A stretch of DNA of 27,631 nucleotides from a virus, in IMG/VR virus record IMGVR_UViG_3300027980_000259, positions 1 to 27,631 of that record, one strand, 5' to 3'. The stretch's first letter is position 1. The number at the start of each line of letters is the position of its first letter. Positions 20,698 to 25,522 of the stretch are shown here, piece after piece. A program made the translations under genes and the position numbers. Below the pieces are notes generated by a model. It made no database searches. It had not been told where the DNA came from and saw nothing but the letters and a program-made list of their open reading frames with translations.

Positions 20698-21105
20698 ATG
20701 AACTTTGATAAGAATGTGTTCTTGACTGCTTTGGAAAATCAGGTGACTGCAACGTCAACGGACGCAATCAACAAGGCAATTGAAGCACGGCGTGAGGAAG
20801 AAGCGAAAGCTGCTGCCGAACGGGTTGTTTCAGTTTTACGTGATGGTTCGGCTCGTGTTGAAACTTGTGTTTCTGAGTTGCGTCGAGTGCGTAGGCTGGA
20901 AGCCGAAGCTAAGAAGCAGCTTGGTAATGTTGGTTTGGCACATGCTTGGGCTAAGACCGTTGGCGAGGACGGTAATCTGATGAAACTTGTTCCATTGATT
21001 CAGATTGTTTCATATAATCCTCGTGAAGCTGTTGAGCAGTTGGGTCTGAATTGGGATGAGGTGAAGGATACGGAAGTTCCTAAGGACTTTGATCCTACTG
21101 CATAG
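20698..21105 (+). CDS. Helical coiled-coil protein
   Basis: This 135-residue protein begins MNFDKNVFLTALENQVTATS. Its first 80 residues are Ala/Glu/Arg-rich and coiled-coil-like (AIEARREEEAKAAAERVVSV). AAAGG lies about 9 bases before the ATG. Its codons are more GC-rich than its neighbours. Its stop lies immediately before the large structured RNA. No family is recognised; an RNA-associated or structural role cannot be judged. Confidence 0.55.
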   Translation: MNFDKNVFLTALENQVTATSTDAINKAIEARREEEAKAAAERVVSVLRDGSARVETCVSELRRVRRLEAEAKKQLGNVGLAHAWAKTVGEDGNLMKLVPLIQIVSYNPREAVEQLGLNWDEVKDTEVPKDFDPTA

Positions 21106-21109
21106 TGAT

Positions 21110-21792
21110 GTGACCGTTAAAGACGGGAACAGTTGGTATTTTGAACACTTGTGAAATGATGTAAAGATTATGTTGTTGTTCTGATGGACTATCAGCATCA
21201 GGATGTAAAGCATAATCACGCAGTGTGGTAGGTTAAGTAGCGGGTGTTTGAAATACTTGTCGTTTCGCCTCTAATGCCATCTTGTGATGGTACTGAAGCA
21301 CAATAGTGCGAAGCAAGGCCCTATCCCGTGTAAGCCGGGATCATACTTTAATACAGTTTGGCAAACTGGAATAGTATGCGGCGCTTTATATTATTAGAGT
21401 TAGAACAGTTCCCAAGAATAAGCCACTTAGGGAACGGCCTAATGTGCGAAAAGAGACACACAGCTTAAGCTGTGGTTTATCCCTTTATTATATATTATCA
21501 ATAATAAAAGGGATGATCACAGTGCATGCTTCGATCCAAAAGGCTAGGTGGGTCAATACGGTTCATAGATCCTTGTGACATTGAGCTAGACTTACTGAGG
21601 AACATTACCATAAAGTTTAAGGACCGCAAATCTGAGGATTTTATTGTAAGCTTCCGCAAGAAGTTATGATGTGAATGGAACAATAGCATCATAAGTTCCG
21701 ACCTTTGTTCCAACCTCTTAGCGACCCCCACGAAGTTAAGAGTGTGTTCTTTAATCCCCGTTGGCCCTCCCGGTCAACGGGGATTTTTTTTG
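21110..21792 (+). ncRNA. Large ornate structured RNA (about 680 nt) with intrinsic terminator
   Basis: This region is non-coding and full of long-range helices. They include GTATTTTGAACAC/GTGTTTGAAATAC (21136/21244), GATTATG/CATAATC (21166/21211) holding CTGATG/CATCAG, GCCATC-TTGT-GATGGT (21276) and ATCCCG/CGGGAT (21323). Further helices are CATACT/AGTATG (21342/21373) holding CAGTTT-GGC-AAACTG, GTTCCC/GGGAAC (21408/21430), CACAGCTTAAGCTGTG (21459), ATCCCTTT/AAAGGGAT (21479/21507), TTATGATG/CATCATAA (21664/21687) and CTCTTA/TAAGAG (21715/21737). The loop TGGAACAA (21676) can pair with TTGTTCCA (21705), an H-type pseudoknot. Size, tRNA neighbourhood and phage context recall GOLLD and ROOL RNAs, whose role in the virus is not settled. 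I cannot verify membership by eye; a new class is equally possible. Confidence 0.75.
21753..21791 (+). terminator. Intrinsic terminator of the large RNA
   Basis: An eleven-pair perfect stem (AATCCCCGTTG/CAACGGGGATT) and an 11-base loop run into eight T residues. It fixes the 3' end of the structured RNA. Confidence 0.9.
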
Positions 21793-21826
21793 GTCTCGTC
21801 TTTCCTAATTTATAAGGGAAAATGAT

Positions 21827-21916
21827 ATGGTCGGCGAAATTGCAAAATCCATTTACCGATGGTACTTTGGAATGTTAATGATTCTCTTTTTGTTTTTGGT
21901 ATGGAGCATTCTATGA
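21827..21916 (+). CDS. 29-residue membrane peptide
   Basis: MVGEIAKSIYRWYFG is followed by a strongly hydrophobic helix (MLMILFLFLVWSIL). AAGGGAA lies about 9 bases before the ATG, and the stop overlaps the next ATG (ATGA). An overlapping ATG at 21822 in another frame gives an 18-residue alternative that is less plausible. It is probably a single-pass inner-membrane peptide. Confidence 0.5.
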   Translation: MVGEIAKSIYRWYFGMLMILFLFLVWSIL

Positions 21917-22140
21917 TTCCAGAACAGTTAATAAAAGATTTTGATGTATCTCTTAGAGACATGTCTGATGATATGGACGGCTCTGAGGATGTTGGGTTAT
22001 CTGAAGCAAGAAGAGTTTTGGAAACTGGGCGAGCTGTGCTTGGGGCTCTGATGGTATTGGAGCAAGTAAATGTCGTTGAATTATATGAACGTTTTGCAGA
22101 AAGTTGTGCAGATGCAGGTATTTATCAAGCACGTAAATAG
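21913..22140 (+). CDS. Small acidic helical protein
   Basis: This 75-residue protein begins MIPEQLIKDFDVSLRDMSDD. The ATG overlaps the membrane peptide's stop, so the two are translated together. It is acidic and all-helical (SEARRVLETGRAVLGALMVL), with two Cys near the end. No family is recognised. Confidence 0.55.
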   Translation: MIPEQLIKDFDVSLRDMSDDMDGSEDVGLSEARRVLETGRAVLGALMVLEQVNVVELYERFAESCADAGIYQARK

Positions 22141-22226
22141 CAATTGTCCGCAACGCCGACCCACACATCACAATTGAGATGTTGATTGTCTTTTCTTCTA
22201 TAAGTCAGTAAAAGGATCGAATCCCG
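22141..22226 (+). other. Short intergenic with weak hairpin
   Basis: ACAAT/ATTGT flanks a GAGATGTTG loop followed by CTTTTCTTCT, a weak terminator. Nothing else is seen. Confidence 0.3.
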
Positions 22227-22463
22227 ATGAATGACGCACGCTTTTCAGTTATTTCTCATTCAAAGAATGGTCGTGTTCAGGTTGTTGAAAAATGGCCTAC
22301 AGGTGGTAAAAAGAAAAATGGTGAACCAGAAATGATGTCACGTACACATCATTTGGAGGTGGTTCAGGCTAATATTGCGAAGAATAAGAACGGTTCTTTG
22401 TATGTTGATATTAAGACGGGTTGCAGAGTTAAGAAGATGGAAAGGAAAGAATTTGATGAGTGA
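22227..22463 (+). CDS. Small basic protein of unknown function
   Basis: This 78-residue Lys-rich protein begins MNDARFSVISHSKNGRVQVV. AAAAGGA lies about 11 bases before the ATG. It has a beta-hairpin-like N-terminus and a basic middle (TGGKKKNGEPEMMSR), and is perhaps nucleic-acid binding. It overlaps the next gene by 8 bases. Confidence 0.55.
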   Translation: MNDARFSVISHSKNGRVQVVEKWPTGGKKKNGEPEMMSRTHHLEVVQANIAKNKNGSLYVDIKTGCRVKKMERKEFDE

Positions 22464-22674
22464 TCAAGCATCGGTGGTGTGGTGTTTCATAATTGTATGT
22501 TTTCTGTTTTGTTTTTTGATCGGTAGTTGTACATACAGCAGCATGCACACTACTGAGTTTAAAGAAAAAATGCTGAAGGCTGGGTATCAAGAGGTGAAAT
22601 ATACTCGGCCAACAGAATTTATTACAGACACACGGTGGGAAAAAGTTTTGGAAAATGAGACATCACACGACTGA
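22456..22674 (+). CDS. Small membrane protein, possible lipoprotein
   Basis: This 72-residue protein has a hydrophobic helix at about 7-24 ending IGSC, a plausible though imperfect lipobox. A polar tail of about 45 residues (TTEFKEKMLKAGYQEVKYTR) follows. It could be a small lipoprotein or a plain signal-anchor protein. A spanin role is conceivable, but no partner is visible. It overlaps both neighbours. Confidence 0.5.
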   Translation: MSDQASVVWCFIIVCFLFCFLIGSCTYSSMHTTEFKEKMLKAGYQEVKYTRPTEFITDTRWEKVLENETSHD

Positions 22675-22825
22675 TCCGGCAAAACGTGCTGAGCATATTG
22701 CAGATCACGAAGAAATGTTGGAGGAGGAATATCGTGTTTTCCGTGGGATATTCCCGTACCATGATTGGCCTAAGTTTTGGCTAAAGGTTTATCATCAGGT
22801 TTGTAAAGAACTTGTATCACAATAA
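22655..22825 (+). CDS. Small His/Glu-rich protein
   Basis: This 56-residue product begins MRHHTTDPAKRAEHIADHEE and ends YHQVCKELVSQ. It overlaps the membrane protein gene by 20 bases. Its TAA stop is immediately followed by the first base of tRNA-Ile, so tRNA 5' processing cuts right at the end of this reading frame. No family is recognised. Confidence 0.5.
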   Translation: MRHHTTDPAKRAEHIADHEEMLEEEYRVFRGIFPYHDWPKFWLKVYHQVCKELVSQ

Positions 22826-22898
22826 GGCGAGTGTCCTCGACGGTTTTGAGGGCCATCCTTATAAGGTGGTACACAAGGTTCGACTCCTTGACTCGCTA
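22826..22898 (+). tRNA. tRNA-Ile (anticodon TAT)
   Basis: This is a canonical 73-nt cloverleaf. The acceptor is GGCGAGT/ACTCGCT, the D-stem CCTC/GAGG, and the anticodon arm CCATC-CTTATAA-GGTGG with TAT at 22860-22862. The T-arm is CAAGG-TTCGACT-CCTTG and the discriminator is A. CCA is not encoded. Most bacteria read AUA with a lysidine-modified CAT tRNA; a TAT tRNA lets the phage read its AUA codons without that enzyme (inference). Confidence 0.92.
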
Positions 22899-22921
22899 TT
22901 TGCTTCGCAAAGGAAATTACG

Positions 22922-23026
22922 ATGTTGTCAGAACAAAAAATCTACTTTGGGGGACCCACAGTTTTATCAAACCATAAACCAAGGCCGAAAAATGATAGTA
23001 AGACACGTAATCAAGAAGAACAATAG
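22922..23026 (+). CDS. 34-residue peptide
   Basis: ATG 22922 follows AAAGGA by 8 bases and encodes MLSEQKIYFGGPTVLSNHKP with a basic, Asn-rich end. It begins shortly after tRNA-Ile and overlaps the next gene by 35 bases. The good ribosome site is the main support. No family is recognised. Confidence 0.45.
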   Translation: MLSEQKIYFGGPTVLSNHKPRPKNDSKTRNQEEQ

Positions 23027-23423
23027 GTTTTGGGTACAGAAGGAAAAAAGGTGGACCACTTCACTGAGACTAGCAACTCTTTTTCCTTGCAAAAAATCTG
23101 CTGATAATGAAAAGGTTGGAGATTCGGAAGAGGTTTATGTCTCTGAGGATAGAGAGGGTTACGTTAGAACTAGAACCGTAATCAAATATCCTAAAGTGTA
23201 TTGTGTTGCTATTAGGTGTGATGTTACTAACACCGAAAACCATAGTTATTTTTACGACCTTGACAAAGCCACTCAGTACGCTAAAAAACAAGCCGATCTA
23301 TCTGTTCACAATAGGTTGAGTAAATTTGTTGAAATAGATGGTCACGGTGTTGATAATGTTCACATCTGGTTTGAGAATAAGTTTCACGATCAGATACTAG
23401 TGAAAGAAATAACGGTTGCTTAG
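22992..23423 (+). CDS. Small basic protein of unknown function
   Basis: This 143-residue protein begins MIVRHVIKKNNRFWVQKEKR. I place the start at ATG 22992, after AAGG; the frame is open back into tRNA-Ile, which cannot be coding. The sequence is a mixed alpha/beta domain (VYCVAIRCDVTNTENHSYFY, DLDKATQYAKKQ). No family is recognised. Confidence 0.55.
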   Translation: MIVRHVIKKNNRFWVQKEKRWTTSLRLATLFPCKKSADNEKVGDSEEVYVSEDREGYVRTRTVIKYPKVYCVAIRCDVTNTENHSYFYDLDKATQYAKKQADLSVHNRLSKFVEIDGHGVDNVHIWFENKFHDQILVKEITVA

Positions 23424-23445
23424 TTTCGGTTCTAGGAAGGGGAAG

Positions 23446-23658
23446 ATGAAGAAAATGGCTATGCAAAGCATCGATGTGCAATATTTAGTTAACGATGAGC
23501 TTCAAACAGAGGTTCTTAAAATAAGGGATAGTGACGAAAATCAAATTAAATTTAAAGATGGTTTGTTGATTATTCGTAATAACACAGCACAATCGCCATA
23601 TAACATTTTCTTTCCATTGGATAAAGTTGTTCGGGTTAAAGTAACGAAAGAGGAATAA
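23446..23658 (+). CDS. Small beta-rich protein
   Basis: This 70-residue protein begins MKKMAMQSIDVQYLVNDELQ. AGGAAGGGG lies just upstream. Alternating strands (TEVLKIRDSDENQIKFKDGL, LDKVVRVKVTKEE) suggest a small beta barrel or sandwich. It is coupled to the next gene by a TAATG overlap. No family is recognised. Confidence 0.55.
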   Translation: MKKMAMQSIDVQYLVNDELQTEVLKIRDSDENQIKFKDGLLIIRNNTAQSPYNIFFPLDKVVRVKVTKEE

Positions 23659-23801
23659 TGTTGTGGATTTCTGATACATTTGTTACAATCCTATATATTT
23701 TCTTTATGTATGGTTGCATAAGGCATATGTGGGATATGTACCGTGGTCTTCCCATTGAAGAGTGTTATGGTTATGATCCTATTGATGATTGGCCACTTTG
23801 A
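23658..23801 (+). CDS. Small membrane protein
   Basis: This 47-residue product begins MLWISDTFVTILYIFFMYGC, with one hydrophobic helix, then an acidic, Tyr-rich tail (MYRGLPIEECYGYDPIDDWP). Start and stop overlap both neighbours by one base (TAATG, TGATG), a tightly coupled trio. Function is unknown. Confidence 0.5.
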   Translation: MLWISDTFVTILYIFFMYGCIRHMWDMYRGLPIEECYGYDPIDDWPL

Positions 23802-24034
23802 TGAAAGCGGTTGACGTACCAGTCGGAAAAGATTTTCAATTGGGTGACGGCCGTAGATATTGTCGTGTGCTGTTTGAAGATTCACCGACTGTAATTTACA
23901 GATGTGGTGTAAACATTGCCGCCCTTCTTGTAAAGAAAGTAGCTGAAAATTTCATTAAATATGGTGAAACTATTAAGCTTCAATTGAACACGGTGGATGG
24001 TACTTGCACGGTTGTTCCTATTAATAGGTGGTAG
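23801..24034 (+). CDS. Small protein of unknown function
   Basis: This 77-residue protein begins MKAVDVPVGKDFQLGDGRRY and is beta-rich (RVLFEDSPTVIYRCG). The opening V-P-V-G-x-x-F resembles that of the 90-residue protein at 17550, so they may be related. The start overlaps the preceding stop. No family is recognised. Confidence 0.5.
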   Translation: MKAVDVPVGKDFQLGDGRRYCRVLFEDSPTVIYRCGVNIAALLVKKVAENFIKYGETIKLQLNTVDGTCTVVPINRW

Positions 24035-24035
24035 A

Positions 24036-24155
24036 ATGTTTGAATCTCCTTTGTTTTGGTTTGTTATACTGATGATCATTGCGTTAGATTTTCAACGTAA
24101 GGCATCTAAAGCTCAAGAAACTCTTGAAGATATAAAGAATAAGAATGACTCCTGA
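24036..24155 (+). CDS. 39-residue membrane peptide
   Basis: MFESPLFWFVILMIIALDFQ followed by a charged helix (KASKAQETLEDIKNK): one transmembrane segment with a cytoplasmic tail. AGGTGG lies just before the ATG. It overlaps the next gene by 11 bases. Confidence 0.5.
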   Translation: MFESPLFWFVILMIIALDFQRKASKAQETLEDIKNKNDS

Positions 24156-24357
24156 ACAACTTGGTCAATTTGTTATAGAGATTTATACGCAAGATCCACC
24201 AGATCATTTACGGCGTGGACAATGGGCGTATAATCTGTACCGTGCAAGGTATAAGAATATGCCTGATGTTACAAATATGAAGTGTGATCCTTTTTACAAG
24301 GATGAAAATCTTGGTTTATTTTTCGAATTTATTTCTAAGCATGTAACGTGCGAATAA
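24145..24357 (+). CDS. Small helical protein
   Basis: This 70-residue protein begins MTPEQLGQFVIEIYTQDPPD and has an aromatic-rich middle (GQWAYNLYRARYKNMP) and a helical end. It is coupled to the preceding membrane peptide. No family is recognised. Its end lies 16 bases before the tmRNA-like RNA. Confidence 0.5.
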   Translation: MTPEQLGQFVIEIYTQDPPDHLRRGQWAYNLYRARYKNMPDVTNMKCDPFYKDENLGLFFEFISKHVTCE

Positions 24358-24373
24358 CGTTTGTCCGAACTGG

Positions 24374-24506
24374 GGCCTGACTGGTTTTGATTATTCGTGT
24401 AAATAGATATCTACAGGTGGGACTGTAACGTAGATAAATGCTCAAGCAAAAGACTACGGATATTCTAGTAGCGGGTAAGACTTCGGTTCGACTCCGAACA
24501 GGTCCA
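24374..24506 (+). ncRNA. Short tmRNA-like RNA (tRNA-like domain with extended P2 helix)
   Basis: GGGCCTG (24374-24380) pairs with CAGGTCC (24499-24505) as a seven-pair acceptor stem, with discriminator A. The T-arm TTCGG-TTCGACT-CCGAA is perfect. The bases after the 5' acceptor strand, ACTGGTTTTGATT, match the stemless D-loop of tmRNA (tGG.TT.GA). A P2-like rod follows: TTATTCG/CGGGTAA (24392/24472) and TAGATATC/GATATTCTA (24405/24459). Inside are hairpins ACAG-GTGGGA-CTGT and CGTAG/CTACG. At 133 nt it is far shorter than bacterial tmRNA (roughly 250-400 nt). An in-frame GCA to TAA stretch (AKDYGYSSSG) lacks the usual hydrophobic AA end. It may be a reduced tmRNA or a new tRNA-like RNA. Confidence 0.55.
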
Positions 24507-24509
24507 ATT

Positions 24510-24671
24510 ATGAGAACTTCAGCAGAACTTGAAATTGAAATACAGTTGATTTGGGATGAATTGCGTCGACTTGGTAATGCAATTGATATGCTTTCTTTAG
24601 AAGACATTGATGCTTTTTTCAGCAAAGGATTTAATGTAAATGAAGTGGAACAAAACAAAACCTCTGAATAA
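24510..24671 (+). CDS. Small helical protein
   Basis: This 53-residue acidic helical protein begins MRTSAELEIEIQLIWDELRR. The ATG lies 3 bases after the tmRNA-like RNA, whose 3' strand (AGG in CAGGTCC) could act as its ribosome site, so RNA folding and translation would compete. No family is recognised. Confidence 0.5.
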   Translation: MRTSAELEIEIQLIWDELRRLGNAIDMLSLEDIDAFFSKGFNVNEVEQNKTSE

Positions 24672-24798
24672 TTATGTTGATGCACAAATGAAAGCTGCAG
24701 AATTGTCTGATAAGTTTCAGACTAAAATTAAACGTTGTGGACCAAGGGGTTCTCAGTTTACTGTTAAATTTCGGGAGATGAACAATGCCAATGACTGA
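24640..24798 (+). CDS. Small basic protein
   Basis: This 52-residue basic protein begins MKWNKTKPLNNYVDAQMKAA and ends FTVKFREMNNAND, with CGPRGSQ in its centre. AAAGGA precedes the ATG. It overlaps the preceding gene by 32 bases and the next by 14, placing a basic protein directly before a highly acidic one. Confidence 0.5.
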   Translation: MKWNKTKPLNNYVDAQMKAAELSDKFQTKIKRCGPRGSQFTVKFREMNNAND

Positions 24799-24925
24799 TG
24801 AAGAAGACGATTGGATTGAGGGTGAAGAAGATTGGGATGAAGAAGATAATTATTGGGACGAAGAAGACGAAGATTTTTATGACGATGAAGATGACTATTA
24901 CGAAGACGAAGATGAGGATTGGTAA
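24785..24925 (+). CDS. Extremely acidic 46-residue protein
   Basis: MPMTDEEDDWIEGEEDWDEE and onward: after residue 4, nearly all residues are Asp, Glu, Trp or Tyr, with no Lys or Arg. GGGAG lies 7 bases before the ATG. Short polyacidic proteins can mimic nucleic acid or chaperone basic proteins. The basic protein encoded just upstream, overlapping by 14 bases, is a natural partner (inference). It overlaps the next start by one base. Confidence 0.6.
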   Translation: MPMTDEEDDWIEGEEDWDEEDNYWDEEDEDFYDDEDDYYEDEDEDW

Positions 24926-25332
24926 TGATTTTACTATTAGATGATTTTCGTGGACTGACAAGGGTTCTCAATGAAGATATGCATAAACGTCTTAATCTTC
25001 GACCATTTACAGTAAAAGAACGTGAAATCATTGTGAACTCAGGAGTAAAAGATACCTTTTGGTTTAAATCATATGATCCAGCAATGGCATTTCTAAATGA
25101 TTTGAATGCGGGTCTTGAGGAGTGGAATGTTTTACCAGATTTGTTTATCGTGGGTAATTCGAAGTTTCATATCCCAGAATCTGAATCGTGGGAAAGTTTT
25201 CTAGAAGTCGTTTGCAATAAAACACAAAGACGGTTTGAAGCTTTTATGTGTGCTACAAGTAATCTAGAACGAGGTCGTGCACAAAGGATTTATAATGCTT
25301 TCATTAGATCTCTTGGTAATTCCGGTAAATAA
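24925..25332 (+). CDS. Receiver-like protein of unknown function
   Basis: This 135-residue protein begins MILLLDDFRGLTRVLNEDMH. The opening LLLDD, a middle FKSYDPAMAFLNDL and PDLFIVGNS loosely follow the beta-alpha pattern of small receiver-like domains in phages (LDD.R ... A...L ... D.I), but the phosphoacceptor region is degenerate. The C-terminal half is helical and basic. The fold guess is weak. It overlaps the HTH gene by 38 bases. Confidence 0.4.
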   Translation: MILLLDDFRGLTRVLNEDMHKRLNLRPFTVKEREIIVNSGVKDTFWFKSYDPAMAFLNDLNAGLEEWNVLPDLFIVGNSKFHIPESESWESFLEVVCNKTQRRFEAFMCATSNLERGRAQRIYNAFIRSLGNSGK

Positions 25333-25522
25333 ATTTGTCTTTACAAGTGCTGATATTGCAGCTATAATGGGTGTTGCACCCAGAACAGTTGCAAAATGGA
25401 TTGATGCAAAGCGAATGAAGGGTTCTAGAAGGCACGGGACATTGATTCGTTTGGTTACTTTGCCTAATTTGTTGACCTTTTTGCGTACGCATAACTACAA
25501 ATTTACACAAGAAGAAGTATAA
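25295..25522 (+). CDS. Excisionase/MerR-type HTH protein
   Basis: This 75-residue protein has FTSADIAAIMGVAPRTVAKW at about 18-37, then IDAKRMKGSRRHGTLIRLVT and a final helix. This follows the HTH_17/excisionase pattern (helix, turn, recognition helix, beta wing, trailing helix). Such proteins bind DNA as architectural or regulatory factors; with no integrase visible, a transcriptional role is more likely than excision. AAAGGA precedes the ATG at 25295. The stop overlaps the next ATG by one base. Confidence 0.65.
   Translation: MLSLDLLVIPVNKFVFTSADIAAIMGVAPRTVAKWIDAKRMKGSRRHGTLIRLVTLPNLLTFLRTHNYKFTQEEV

Noticed and set aside
21498-21731. Minus-strand frame across the large structured RNA
   Set aside because: No ribosome site, opposite to all neighbouring genes, and explained by the structured RNA on the plus strand.
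22812-22991. Long N-terminal extension of the 143-residue protein
   Set aside because: It would translate through tRNA-Ile; the ATG at 22992 with an upstream AAGG is preferred.
24447-24480. Proteolysis tag reading frame in the tmRNA-like RNA
   Set aside because: The possible frame AKDYGYSSSG does not end in the usual hydrophobic Ala-Ala type tail and lies inside paired regions, so I do not call a tag.
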